Origin: FEN-1191 sp036490715
GTDB lineage: Bacteria > Pseudomonadota > Gammaproteobacteria > Steroidobacterales > Steroidobacteraceae
DNA length: 64,000 nt
Assembly: GCA_036490715.1 (NCBI GenBank)
Contig: DASXDL010000003.1
Span: 62,001 to 126,000, forward strand
Reading direction: 5' to 3'
Under the pieces are notes generated by a model, which was given only the letters and a program-made list of their open reading frames with translations, was not told the DNA's origin and searched no databases. Below, piece after piece: positions 41,764 to 51,099 of this stretch (position 1 is the stretch's first letter; each line of letters starts with the position of its first letter). The position numbers and the translations under genes were made by a program.

Positions 41764-42033
41764 TCAGGGGAATCTCAGGCCCCTCGACCAGACGATGAAC
41801 CACACCGCGGCGCCGAAGAGCGTCACGATGATCCCGCGCACCGTCCACTTGCCGACCTGCGCGAATTTCTCATCGAGCCATTCGTCTACCGCTTCTTTGA
41901 TCGCCCGTTTTGTTTCCTCGTCGCGCTTCCCGATGTCCGCGTCGAGATCCGCCTTAATGGCCTGCATGCGCTGATAGCGCTGCCACTCCTCGAGCGTGTA
42001 GCGGCCGTCGTCGCTCGACTGGGCGCCCGTCAC
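41764..42033 (-). CDS. Small phage membrane protein with charged N-terminal helix
   Basis: An 89-residue protein from GTG 42033, which overlaps the upstream stop (GTGA). The longer open frame is an overlap shadow of the DUF5675 gene. A charged coiled coil (QAIKADLDADIGKRDEET) precedes one C-terminal transmembrane helix (GIIVTLFGAAVWFIVW). It belongs to the lysis region and could be a pinholin-type or accessory protein. Confidence 0.65.
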   Translation of the reverse strand: MTGAQSSDDGRYTLEEWQRYQRMQAIKADLDADIGKRDEETKRAIKEAVDEWLDEKFAQVGKWTVRGIIVTLFGAAVWFIVWSRGLRFP

Positions 42034-42515
42034 GCGGGCGCCGACGGCGGGGCCAGATCCTCGATCGTCAGCGTGTGCGCGGCCGTCGCCCACTCGAGCT
42101 GCTCGAGCAGGTACTCGATCGCATCGCCGCTGTGCTCGACCGCCGGCTCGACGCGGCCTGTGAGCGGATCGAGCATCGGGTGCGATTCGAATCCGAAGGC
42201 GATGCAGCCGCGCAGCTCGGCCGCCCAGTTCGCTGAGTGCAGTTCGCATAAACTGCGGTAGCCAGCCGCGACCTGCGCGGGCGTGAGAATCCCGGCGCCG
42301 AGGATCTTGAGCTCGGCGTTGCGCAGGCAGTAGGTGCGCCCGTGCTTCGGCGAGAGATACGGGACCAGGTCGAAGACGCCCGCCGGCACGCACGACCGAT
42401 TGGCATCGTTATTGTGCCAAGGCAGCTCGATCGAAAAGAGCTGCCGGGGAAGTCCGGACAAAAGGCCTTGCGTCGCCACGGCATTCGGCGTCAGCCTTTG
42501 AAGCACCAGGTTCAC
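42030..42515 (-). CDS. DUF5675 family phage protein
   Basis: A 161-residue protein with the family motifs: a variant of CIPAG (SCVPAGVFDLVPY) and a downstream GCIAFG. It has no signal peptide. DUF5675 proteins are common in phage tail/lysis regions and their activity is unknown. Because no lysozyme, amidase or transglycosylase is visible here, this gene is one candidate for the missing endolysin, an inference from position only. Confidence 0.75.
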   Translation of the reverse strand: MNLVLQRLTPNAVATQGLLSGLPRQLFSIELPWHNNDANRSCVPAGVFDLVPYLSPKHGRTYCLRNAELKILGAGILTPAQVAAGYRSLCELHSANWAAELRGCIAFGFESHPMLDPLTGRVEPAVEHSGDAIEYLLEQLEWATAAHTLTIEDLAPPSAPA

Positions 42516-42521
42516 GGGCGC

Positions 42522-42968
42522 CTACTTCAGCGTCTCGCGATGCTTCGCAATCTGATCGTCGAGGCCCTGCAGGCGGACTGCGGCCGCGGCCGCGCCGCCG
42601 GCATCGTTTCGATGCAGCGCCAGGGCGAGCTCGCGCAGGCAGCGCGGCTGCGAGGCCTCGAGCGAGCGGATTGCCCAGGTCGCGCGCTGCCTGGAGTCGA
42701 GCAGCGCCTGTGCCGCCGTCTTGAGCTGCCAGCGTTTGGTATCGGCGTTCCATTCGTGATCATTCGAGGGCGCCGGCGGCTGGTAGTCGACGACTTTCGG
42801 ATTGCTCGGATCCGACAGGTCGACCTTGCTGGACAGGTGATCATGCTCGCCGTCCATGGCCGCGCAGCCCTCGGGCGTATTGATCTCGAGCGCGCCGTCG
42901 TGCGTGCTCACCAGGCGGCGGCCGGTGAAAAGCCCGGTCGCTTTGTCGTAGAAACTCACGGCGATCAT
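42522..42968 (-). CDS. Phage protein of unknown function, tail-tip region
   Basis: A 148-residue soluble protein encoded directly after the tip gene (4-bp overlap). The N-terminal part resembles small tail-associated proteins (SFYDKATGLFTGRRL) and the C-terminal half is Ala/Arg/Leu-rich and helical. It may be a fibre accessory or assembly protein; no family is recognised with confidence. Confidence 0.6.
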   Translation of the reverse strand: MIAVSFYDKATGLFTGRRLVSTHDGALEINTPEGCAAMDGEHDHLSSKVDLSDPSNPKVVDYQPPAPSNDHEWNADTKRWQLKTAAQALLDSRQRATWAIRSLEASQPRCLRELALALHRNDAGGAAAAAVRLQGLDDQIAKHRETLK

Positions 42969-45900
42969 CGCTTGAGTACCTCGGCCTTGAGCATCACGTT
43001 GGCGATGTTGCAGACCGAGCCGGCAGCCGAAAAACCCATGCCCTGGGCATTCAGGTAGTAGGTGACGGGCGTATTTGCCGCCACGGAAAACTGCCGCTCG
43101 AGCGCAAAACTGTTCGTCGCCTCCGGATCCCCGGTGCTCGCGTTGCGAGCGACCGTGTTGGGCACGCTCATGATCGAGGCGGTGCTGCTCGAGTTAAGAA
43201 TTGCCGCGCAGGTGCTGCCCTGAGTTCCCGCCGCAGCGGTCTCGTCGGCGCCGCCGGTTGCTGTCACGATGATGTTGATCGCCTGCGGATAGGCGGGCAC
43301 GGAGACCGACGTGACCTGCGTCGAGTGCGTGCCGGTGCCGTCGTACACGTTGACCGGGCCGGCCACAAGCGAAACGTAGACATCGGTCGCCGCGTTCGGA
43401 TCGATCGAGGCGGTCGGCACAGTGTCAGGCGTCGTGCCTGGCCCGAACGATAGGAACGACAGCGCGCCGCCGGCGTCCTTGAAAGCGATGAAGCCGAACA
43501 GCGGCTGGGCGGACGGAAAGATCGCCCGAGTGTCGAGCAGCTGCCCGTTGATCGTGCAGTGGGCATTGCTGCCGTCGAAGTCGACCACGAGCAGATCGGT
43601 CGCCGCCGGTGTGCCGCCGATGGTCGCGGCCGTCGTGCCGGCCGTGATGACCTTGTAATTGCCGGCCGCCGCGTCCAGTTCAATCGCGATCAGCGGCGTC
43701 GCGAAAATGTTGGCGACGCTCGGGTTTGTGATCGTCGCCAGGCCGATGATCAGCGACTTGCTCGGGAAGATCGGCTTGCCCTGGACGTGGGCCGTGATAT
43801 AGCCATTGATGCTCACGACCGTCGAATCGAACGCAGCGGACCCGCCAACCTTCGCCGCGGTGGAGTCGTGCGTTACCGCGTTGCCGGTGGCCCTGAAAGG
43901 GTTGGGCGAGGACTGCGTGACCGGGCCGAAGGCAATATTCGCGATCTGCGCGCCCGGCTCATGCATGTCGCCGAACAGAAAGAACGGCGTCACATTGTCA
44001 GGCTGATATTCCTGGTGCACGAGCACGCCGTTGCGCAGCCACTGCCACCAGAAGCCGTCGAAAAAGGTCGTGAATTCATCTGCGATCGACGGCGCCGCGC
44101 CGGCGGTCAGGACGTTGCCGTTGAAAATTGGCGCCGCGCCCAGGCCAGCGCCGACTCCCCATCCGGCGGTGAATAGCGAAAACGCCGAGGCGCCCGAGGC
44201 CGGCGCGCTCGAGAGACCGCAGGCGACGTTGTCGGTCGCCGGATTCATGGTAAAGGTGCAGAAGACACCGCCGGCGTAGGACTGATTCGACTGGCAGACA
44301 TGCGTCGACCAGGCGGTGGTTGCACCGGTGGCAATCGCCTGGGTCGCAAAGGCGTTGCAGTTGGCGATCGCCTTGAGCGTATACCCGGGCATGGCGGCCA
44401 CGGCCTGCAGGCCGTTGGATGCGGGGAACGTGGTCGAGACATTTCCCCAGCGATCGCGCACGCGCACCCAGTAGAAGCGCGGAATAGCATCGACCTTGCT
44501 ATATGTGATCACGCTGCTTTGAAAATCGCCGACCTTCATGGCGCCCGAGAAAGGCGTCGCGCTATTGGATTCCCACAGCTCGATAACACTACCGGCGCCG
44601 AAATTCGTGGGCATCGTGACCACGAAGAGCATCGCGCCGTAGACGGTCTGCGCCGACAGGCCGGTCGGCGGATCCGGCAGTTTCATGCTGATTGTCGGCG
44701 CCGAGTTGCCAGCCAGAATCTGATACTGGTTAGTCGGCAGATCGGCATATGCGCCGCTCGCTTCGATCCGCGCCGTGATCTCGACGTAGCCGGACGCGAG
44801 CAGTTTCCAGGTGAGGCAGCGCAGCACCTGGTTCACCCAGCTGTACTCGGGAATCGTGAGGTTGAAGGTCTCCCAGGTCACGATGTTCATCGCGGCAGGT
44901 CCGCAGCCCGACAGCGTCACGGCGGTCTTATTCCGCGACTGCTGCAGCAGAACGTTGGCGATGCGCTGGCAGCGCCAGCTGGTGCGCGTCATGGGCAGAT
45001 CGACGTTGCGGGGGAATACGCCTCCGTCGTCAGCCTGGTACGCGGCCGATTGCTGGGCCGGGAACGTCGATTGCTGCCAGCCGCGGATCTCGTCGTAAAA
45101 GGTGCCGCTGACCAGGTTGTAGAGATCCTCGCCCGTCGGGTGCGTGGCTACCTCGACCGAACCGGTCAGATCATCGGGCCCGAGCGAGATGACCGGGGCG
45201 TCATAGACTCCGGCGTAGATCCGATACTTGCCCTTCGCATAGGTCAGGTGGCCGATGCCAGCGCTCAGCAGCGCGGTGATATTGGTCGCGTGCGTGTCTC
45301 CGCAGGAGAGCTGCCCGTCGGCCGTGTAGCGCGCCTGCGTGGTCGTGGCCGAGGCCGTCGTGTTCCACTGCGTGGTCTGTCCAGAGGTCGTCGTGGTCCC
45401 GGCGAAATTCGCCGTCAGCGACAGGTGCGTGTCATCGGTGATCGAAAGCACCGTGTACCAAAGCCCGTCGGGCCCGAGCAGCATATTGCCGACGGCCAGC
45501 TGGTAGGTGAACTGCGTCCCGGTGCCCACGACGGCGGCGCTCGCGTTGGTCCAGTTCGTCGTGCCAGACAGCACCGGCGCCGGCACAGTGATGACCTCGT
45601 CCGCGTGATTGGCGGCCGTGATCGTGAACGAGTCGTCGATCCGCGCATTGCTCTCGGCGATCGTGAGCATTGGATTTGGCGTGGCGACGTCGTAGTAGAT
45701 GCTGCCGCCGGCCAGATAATCGCGCACGGCCAGGGCCCAGTTGCCCGACCAGGTCCAGCTCGTCGCGTCGTTCACGCGGTGCGAGCCGCTGCCGCCGTTG
45801 GTAGAGTCCAGCCGCGGGTCGTAGAGGCGCCGGCCGCGCACCAGGGCGAAGATGTTGGAGGGCGCACCGTCCGGATAGCAGTGCTCACTATGCGACATGT

Positions 45901-46462
45901 TCAGCACGATGTAGGCGATCCCCGCGCCGCGGTGCGTGCTGTCCCACTCCGGGATGTAGGTATTCATCGTCGCATCGGAGGCCTGCGCCGAGGTACCGGT
46001 GTGCTTGTAAATGCTCAGCGTCGCGGTGGCGCCGTCGTAGAACGACCCGTTGGAGGCCGTCGTTGCGACCACTCCGGTCGACGGGTTGATCTCCGAGCTC
46101 TTGACCACTCGGCCGTCGAGCCAGACATCCTCGATCGTGTCGCACTGGTGCCCGGCGAGCGCGATGACGAAAAACAGGAACGCGCCGTTCGGGCCGCCGA
46201 GGCCGTAATAGATCAGCACGCCGCCGGTGCGCGCTTCGCCGTAGATGATCTGGCGCGGCGAGATCGTGCCTCGCACTGTCACGTCGCGCGATGCAATCCC
46301 CGCCGAGCCCTTTTTGCCGGCCAGCGCCTGGGCGGCCGCGCTCAGCCCGATGGTGGCGGCCACCGACACGGCGGTATAGATGACCGCGTAGCCGAGCTCA
46401 GTGACGCCGTAGGGAATCAGGTCGACGATGATGTCGGCGACGAAGGCGATCGCTGCGGGCAT
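42965..46462 (-). CDS. Tail tip / central fibre protein (J-like)
   Basis: A 1165-residue protein, the largest of the prophage. The N-terminal hydrophobic stretch and SPRQIIYGEARTGGVLIYY are typical of tip-attachment proteins of the lambda J/TipJ group. Beta-rich domains follow, including a fibronectin-III-like segment (PDPPTGLSAQTVYG) near 600 and C-terminal lectin-like domains (SFGP/IAFGP strands) that probably contact the host receptor. It lies immediately after the NlpC-like gene, as in lambda-like tail operons. Confidence 0.82.
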   Translation of the reverse strand: MPAAIAFVADIIVDLIPYGVTELGYAVIYTAVSVAATIGLSAAAQALAGKKGSAGIASRDVTVRGTISPRQIIYGEARTGGVLIYYGLGGPNGAFLFFVIALAGHQCDTIEDVWLDGRVVKSSEINPSTGVVATTASNGSFYDGATATLSIYKHTGTSAQASDATMNTYIPEWDSTHRGAGIAYIVLNMSHSEHCYPDGAPSNIFALVRGRRLYDPRLDSTNGGSGSHRVNDATSWTWSGNWALAVRDYLAGGSIYYDVATPNPMLTIAESNARIDDSFTITAANHADEVITVPAPVLSGTTNWTNASAAVVGTGTQFTYQLAVGNMLLGPDGLWYTVLSITDDTHLSLTANFAGTTTTSGQTTQWNTTASATTTQARYTADGQLSCGDTHATNITALLSAGIGHLTYAKGKYRIYAGVYDAPVISLGPDDLTGSVEVATHPTGEDLYNLVSGTFYDEIRGWQQSTFPAQQSAAYQADDGGVFPRNVDLPMTRTSWRCQRIANVLLQQSRNKTAVTLSGCGPAAMNIVTWETFNLTIPEYSWVNQVLRCLTWKLLASGYVEITARIEASGAYADLPTNQYQILAGNSAPTISMKLPDPPTGLSAQTVYGAMLFVVTMPTNFGAGSVIELWESNSATPFSGAMKVGDFQSSVITYSKVDAIPRFYWVRVRDRWGNVSTTFPASNGLQAVAAMPGYTLKAIANCNAFATQAIATGATTAWSTHVCQSNQSYAGGVFCTFTMNPATDNVACGLSSAPASGASAFSLFTAGWGVGAGLGAAPIFNGNVLTAGAAPSIADEFTTFFDGFWWQWLRNGVLVHQEYQPDNVTPFFLFGDMHEPGAQIANIAFGPVTQSSPNPFRATGNAVTHDSTAAKVGGSAAFDSTVVSINGYITAHVQGKPIFPSKSLIIGLATITNPSVANIFATPLIAIELDAAAGNYKVITAGTTAATIGGTPAATDLLVVDFDGSNAHCTINGQLLDTRAIFPSAQPLFGFIAFKDAGGALSFLSFGPGTTPDTVPTASIDPNAATDVYVSLVAGPVNVYDGTGTHSTQVTSVSVPAYPQAINIIVTATGGADETAAAGTQGSTCAAILNSSSTASIMSVPNTVARNASTGDPEATNSFALERQFSVAANTPVTYYLNAQGMGFSAAGSVCNIANVMLKAEVLKR

Positions 46463-46873
46463 CTAGGAGATCTTCCAGGCCAGACGGCAGCGCTGGCGCG
46501 GGATGAACGCCAGGCCGCGGGTGTCGGCAAACGCGCATCGAAGCCCGATGCACACGCCCAGGCCCGAGAGCGTCGCCGGCGGCGGCGCGTCGGCCAGCAT
46601 GATGTCGCCGCGGCCGGCCATGGCGACGTGTATCGGCTCGCCGAGCTTTGAGCGCACGAAGGCCTCAAGCCCTCCGAGCTGCTCGAGCAGCGCCTGGGCG
46701 TCCTGTTCGCTGGTGTAGGTACCGCGCAGCTGCGCGGCGTGGTCCTCGCCGGTGACGGCAAGGACGACGTCGGCCGCGAACAGACAGCAGTCGTGCGTGC
46801 CGTAGGCAAACGGCAGCGATCGCGCGACCTCGATCGCTGCGTCGAGGCGCTGCGGCCAGTCTGGAAATCTCAT
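46463..46873 (-). CDS. DUF6950 / NlpC-like tail-associated protein
   Basis: A 136-residue protein with FAYGTHDCCLFAADVV near residue 25, which resembles the catalytic Cys motif of NlpC/P60 peptidases, and a later GRGDIMLAD segment. This position before the tip gene corresponds to lambda K, a tail-tip peptidoglycan hydrolase used at infection. It may assist DNA entry through the wall. Confidence 0.72.
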   Translation of the reverse strand: MRFPDWPQRLDAAIEVARSLPFAYGTHDCCLFAADVVLAVTGEDHAAQLRGTYTSEQDAQALLEQLGGLEAFVRSKLGEPIHVAMAGRGDIMLADAPPPATLSGLGVCIGLRCAFADTRGLAFIPRQRCRLAWKIS

Positions 46874-46877
46874 CGGT

Positions 46878-47537
46878 CTACCTCACGCCCAGGACGTTCG
46901 AACGGACCGCCGTGTCGGGCCCGAAGAGCGAGAAGCGCGTTCCGGCGGCGGTGTAGCCGGGACCGGTGTTGACTCCTGAATTGCCCCACACGACTGCCTT
47001 GCTCGCGAGCGTGTTGACCTGGTCCAGGAAATTGTCGGTCGCATCGATCAATCGCTGATGCTCCTGCGTGTAGAGCCAGCCGGAGGCCTGATTCCAGAGC
47101 ACCAGGCGGTTTTCACAATCGAGGATGATCTGCGCCGTGTTGGGCTGCGCACTGATCGTCAGTACGTCCATGAGCCCTGACCAGATCGACTCGGGCGTAT
47201 CGATCAGCTGGTAGTTCACCCGGTCCAGAAGTCCGACGTACATCTCGGCCGTGCGGTTGTGATACTTCTCGCCGAGCGTGGTGTTGATCAGGCTCGGATC
47301 CACGCCGGCGAGCGTGAACTGCAGTTTCTGGCTGCTGATGTCCGTTGTCTCGGATAGATCCGTGAGCGATGCCAGCTTGCCGAGGGGCAGCCAGGTGTTG
47401 CCGCCCCAGGTGAAAGACCGGTCCGCCGTGCTGCAGTAGATGGTGCCCGAGACGAAGTCGAGCTCCAGAAAGAGCACGTAGTCGATGTGCGGCTGCGTGA
47501 TCGCGGCCGCATTGAGTGTTGATACAAACCGGCTCAT
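46878..47537 (-). CDS. DUF2163 / tail hub-like protein
   Basis: A 219-residue protein with motifs of the phage BR0599/DUF2163 family: a leading beta domain (RSFTWGGNTWLPLG), then DISSQKLQFTLAGVD and a later DCENRLVLW. Such proteins form part of the tail hub near the tip. It is shorter than many DUF2163 proteins but appears complete. It lies between the distal tail protein and the NlpC-like protein. Confidence 0.75.
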   Translation of the reverse strand: MSRFVSTLNAAAITQPHIDYVLFLELDFVSGTIYCSTADRSFTWGGNTWLPLGKLASLTDLSETTDISSQKLQFTLAGVDPSLINTTLGEKYHNRTAEMYVGLLDRVNYQLIDTPESIWSGLMDVLTISAQPNTAQIILDCENRLVLWNQASGWLYTQEHQRLIDATDNFLDQVNTLASKAVVWGNSGVNTGPGYTAAGTRFSLFGPDTAVRSNVLGVR

Positions 47538-47774
47538 TCAGGGCGCGGCCGCAGCTCCCGGGACGACCGTCGGCGTCGGCAGCTCGCCCGCCACCACGAC
47601 GCCGTCGCGCAGCACGATCCAGCCGCATCCGGTCAGGCTGCGCGCCCGGGCGCGCGCTGCTCCGATCGCGAATGCGCGGACGCGCCGTTCGCAGCGCCAG
47701 ATAATCTCGCGCTCGTCCGGCTTGCCGCTCCAGCGCGAAAGCGGCCCGTCGAAGTACACCAGCGCCTCATACAT
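47538..47774 (-). CDS. Small phage protein of unknown function
   Basis: A 78-residue basic protein (YFDGPLSRWSGKPDERE...) lying between two tail genes, overlapping the upstream one by 8 bp and abutting the downstream one. No domain is recognised. Its conserved placement in tight overlap supports it as a real gene. Confidence 0.55.
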   Translation of the reverse strand: MYEALVYFDGPLSRWSGKPDEREIIWRCERRVRAFAIGAARARARSLTGCGWIVLRDGVVVAGELPTPTVVPGAAAAP

Positions 47775-49380
47775 CGAGCGCCTCCTCGATCTCGAACGTG
47801 TAGTCGGTGAAAATCCCGGGCGAGTCCTGCCAGTGCGTGTTGCCCTGGCTCTGATCGTTCGCTGTGAGCACGAATCGGCCCATCGGGCGCGTCACGATGA
47901 TCGGGGAATCATCCGCCGGCGCATTTTTGAAGGGACGATAGAGCGCCAGATAGCCCAGGCCCGCCGCATCCGAATTCAGTGCCGAGATCGCACAGTTGAT
48001 CTCGTTGCCCGACTGGATGATGTCGCCGGGCAGCAGCAGCCCGTTGGTGCTCGCCGGCAGTCCCTTCACGTAGATCGCACCGGTCGCCTGCGCCGAGGCA
48101 TTCACGGCGGTCGTACTCGCTACCAGGCGCTGCGGCACGGAGGACTGTGCGAAGGTGAGGCGCCAGCCGAAGGTGCCAGACGTCCCGTTGCCCGCGAAAT
48201 TGGCGACCGAGTCGGTGCTGCAGGAGAGCGCCGCCGGAGTTACGGTGCCGGTGCCGCTGCCCTTGTGTGCGACCAGGCAGCAGTAATACCAGCCGTTGCC
48301 CAGCGAGGAGATGAACGCGCGGCGGTTGCTCCAGCCGGCGCCTGTGTTCGCCGTGGCGCCGATCGCGCCGGTGTTCAGATTGAACGTCTGATTGACGACC
48401 GTGCTGCCGGAGGCCTCGAGGATCTGCAGGGCGACGAAGTTGTAGCCGTCAGCCTTGAATGCTCCGCACACGGACCAGTCGGTGCCCTGCGCCGCACCGG
48501 TCACCGATTGAGCGATGCTGTGCTGCGAGCTCGCGGTCGTGGGAATCAGGGCGTCCGCGGTCGCGGTACCGTCCGGCGCGTTGGTCGCGTTGGCCGTAAC
48601 GCCCAGCGCCGCCTTGGTCCAGGCCGCATTATCCAGCTGGTCGGAAAACTGGACCGCGTTGCCCCCGCCGTCGGACAGGATGCAGCGCGTCAGCGACGCA
48701 TAGGGATATTCGTTGTAGTCGCCGGGAAAATAGGCGCCGTCGCCCGAGGAGCTGTACAGGCCGATCGTGGCCTGCGTGTTCAATGGCACCAGCGAGGCGA
48801 TGATCATGCCCGGGCCCAGGGCAAGCGTGGAGACTCCGCCGCCGACGTAGGTGCCATCGATGAGCTGCATGCGCGGTGGGTTGCCGCGGCCGTTCATCCC
48901 GTGCGCGCGCGCCACGTAGGGCGCGTACTGGATGCAGGCGACCGTCTGGTAGGCCTGGGGAACGGGCGAGGCGTCCACGCGCAGGATGCGCAGCACGTTG
49001 TCGCTGGCGGAGATTGCGGACAGGTCCGAGCCGCCCGTCGCGCCGGCCGTCCATCCCGTGGTGCCCTGCAGGAACTGGTAGTTCTGCAGCAGCTCCCCGT
49101 CCGGGAAGCTGCCACGGGCCGCATAGGACGGGTCGCCCCAGAAGAGGCGATTGCCCTGCCCTCGCAGCGCCAGGCGCACGGCGCGCACCGCAGCGCGCTC
49201 GGCACTGCCGGCGCGATCGCTGGCGCCCAGCACGTTGAACGACACCAGCAGGCGATCGCCGGTGCGGCCGATCGAGCGCGTCGCCCCGGTGAACACCGAC
49301 CGGGAAACGCCCGTGTTGGAGACCGCCGTATACTGGGCATTGGAGCAGCGAGCCCAGGGCGGAAAGACGAAGTCGGTCAC
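47767..49380 (-). CDS. Distal/minor tail protein with inserted carbohydrate-binding-like domains
   Basis: A 537-residue protein. Its ends (DFVFPPWARCSNAQY at the N-terminus and LLLPGDIIQ...GRFVLTANDQ...YTFEIEEALDV at the C-terminus) match a minor tail family that is normally about 200 residues. About 300 residues are inserted after residue 95: beta-sandwich repeats with LLQNYQFLQGTTGWT and NAAWTKAALGVTANA motifs, like phage carbohydrate-binding domains. The insert is probably surface exposed and may bind host glycans. Confidence 0.7.
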   Translation of the reverse strand: MTDFVFPPWARCSNAQYTAVSNTGVSRSVFTGATRSIGRTGDRLLVSFNVLGASDRAGSAERAAVRAVRLALRGQGNRLFWGDPSYAARGSFPDGELLQNYQFLQGTTGWTAGATGGSDLSAISASDNVLRILRVDASPVPQAYQTVACIQYAPYVARAHGMNGRGNPPRMQLIDGTYVGGGVSTLALGPGMIIASLVPLNTQATIGLYSSSGDGAYFPGDYNEYPYASLTRCILSDGGGNAVQFSDQLDNAAWTKAALGVTANATNAPDGTATADALIPTTASSQHSIAQSVTGAAQGTDWSVCGAFKADGYNFVALQILEASGSTVVNQTFNLNTGAIGATANTGAGWSNRRAFISSLGNGWYYCCLVAHKGSGTGTVTPAALSCSTDSVANFAGNGTSGTFGWRLTFAQSSVPQRLVASTTAVNASAQATGAIYVKGLPASTNGLLLPGDIIQSGNEINCAISALNSDAAGLGYLALYRPFKNAPADDSPIIVTRPMGRFVLTANDQSQGNTHWQDSPGIFTDYTFEIEEALDV

Positions 49381-51098
49381 AGCTGGCCTCGCCGGCGCAG
49401 GTCGATCACGCGCTGCACTGCGTTATCGGAGGCCTGCTTCATGGCCCCGGGCAGCATCTGGACGGCATCCTGCGTGGCGCCACGGGCGTCGACCTGAAAT
49501 GTGACGCTGATCGGTGCGCTGGCGCCTCCGCCGTAGCCAGCCGCGTACGCTCCGGATCCGCCGCCCCAGATCGGCTCCGGCCCGTGCTCGCCGGCGATGT
49601 ACCACTTGCCTGCGCTTAAGGGACCGCCGTCGGCCATGTGGCCGCCGAAGAAGCTGAACAGGCTGGAAAACATCGAACCGAGCACGCCGCTGCTCGAGTC
49701 CGAGCCGAAGAGCTTGAGCGTTGCCTCCTTAGCTACCATCTGATCGATGGTCTGAATGAACGCCTCGCCCAGGCCCTTGAGGCCGGTTTTCATCGGATTG
49801 GCGAAAAACTGCTCGAACGAGTTGGCCATCTGCACGCTGGCCGCGTGCTCCGCGTCGGTGATCGCCGCCCAGGTTTTCTGGGCCTCGGTCTGCATCATCT
49901 GAAAACGCGGCTGGATCTCCTGCAGGTTCGGCAGCAGGTTGTCGGCGATGAAAGCATCGGTCCGCTGCTGCGCTGTGGTCGGGCTGATCAGACCCGCGCC
50001 GAGCAGCTGATTGATCTGAAATTTAAATTCGGTGTACTTCGATTCGAAGTGCTCGACTTCGCTTTGGGTACTGTCCTGCAGGCCCAGGTAATACTCGCGG
50101 ATGATGTCCTGGACGCTGGTCTCCATCCGCGTCGCCGAGATGTGGATCTCCTGCAGCTGGTCCGGTCCGAAGCCGAGCGCCTTGGTCAATACGTCGGAGA
50201 TGTCGACGGGTGTGAGCTTGTTTTCGGTGAGCTCCTGCGCGTCGGCCAGCTGCTGCTTCACCGCATCGATCGTGGCCTTAATGGCCGGGATCTCGCGCGC
50301 GTTGGTGCGGCCGCCGCTGAGCATCGCCTCAAGGCTCTGCAGGCGCTGCTGCAGTTTCTCGACATCGGTGGCGCCGCCGGCGAGCTTGCGCAGGTTATCG
50401 GCCAGCGCCGTGAGCGCCGGCGCGACCTTGGCGGCGACGGTCGTGAACAGCGCATTCCAGGATTTATCCATCTTGTCGATCGCGACCTTCGCATCGGCAA
50501 GATTTTTGGTCGTCAGCTTGTCGAGGGTCTGTCCGAGCGTGTCGGATTCTTTGCGCAGCTTTTCGATGCCCGAGGCGCCCTGCGTCAGCAGCGGCAGGAG
50601 ATCGGCCCCGGAGCGGCCGAAAATCGCGATCGCCGCGTTGGCGCGATCGGACGGATCCTTGATGCGGGAGATCGCCTCGGCGATGGCCTCGAACTGCTTG
50701 TCGGGCGAAAGGGTCTTGAGCTTGCCCAGGTCGACGCCGATCTTTGCAAACACGGTGTCATCGCCGTTGCTCTGGCTGATCGTGCGCTGCATTTTCGAAA
50801 GCGACGTGCTGAGCTGCTCGAAGCTCACGCCCGCGGTACCGGCGGCGTAGCGCAGCTGGCTAAGCGACTCCGAGCTCGCGCCGATCCGATCCATGGCGCG
50901 GGAGATCTGCTGCGCGGAATCCAGGACCTGGTTGAACTTGGAAACGATGCCTTCGACGGACAGGGAGACGCCGATGGCGGCGCCGGCGCCCTTGGCGAGA
51001 CTGGTGAGGGAGTTGAAGCGCTGCTCGATACGATTCATCGATGATTCGAACGAGGCCGTGCGGGCAGCGATGTCGAACAGGACGTTGAATAACGCCAT
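49377..51098 (-). CDS. Tail tape measure protein
   Basis: A 573-residue protein of the lambda H-like tail tape measure type. The N-terminus is helical with IEQRFNSLTSLAKGAGAA and a conserved phage tail segment (ALFNVLFDIAARTASFESS; SFEQLSTSLSKMQRTI). A long helical middle follows, with a Gly-rich C-terminal domain. At about 1.5 A per residue the tail would be roughly 85 nm, a short siphovirus tail (rule-of-thumb estimate). Confidence 0.85.
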   Translation of the reverse strand: MALFNVLFDIAARTASFESSMNRIEQRFNSLTSLAKGAGAAIGVSLSVEGIVSKFNQVLDSAQQISRAMDRIGASSESLSQLRYAAGTAGVSFEQLSTSLSKMQRTISQSNGDDTVFAKIGVDLGKLKTLSPDKQFEAIAEAISRIKDPSDRANAAIAIFGRSGADLLPLLTQGASGIEKLRKESDTLGQTLDKLTTKNLADAKVAIDKMDKSWNALFTTVAAKVAPALTALADNLRKLAGGATDVEKLQQRLQSLEAMLSGGRTNAREIPAIKATIDAVKQQLADAQELTENKLTPVDISDVLTKALGFGPDQLQEIHISATRMETSVQDIIREYYLGLQDSTQSEVEHFESKYTEFKFQINQLLGAGLISPTTAQQRTDAFIADNLLPNLQEIQPRFQMMQTEAQKTWAAITDAEHAASVQMANSFEQFFANPMKTGLKGLGEAFIQTIDQMVAKEATLKLFGSDSSSGVLGSMFSSLFSFFGGHMADGGPLSAGKWYIAGEHGPEPIWGGGSGAYAAGYGGGASAPISVTFQVDARGATQDAVQMLPGAMKQASDNAVQRVIDLRRRGQL

Positions 51099-51099
51099 A

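Noticed and set aside
44300..46651. 783-codon plus-strand frame opposite the tail tip gene
   Set aside because: Arg/Gly/Ala-rich with no start signal or domain; the opposite strand has a coherent phage operon.
47485..49497. 670-codon plus-strand frame opposite tail genes
   Set aside because: It crosses several minus-strand genes and has shadow-type composition.
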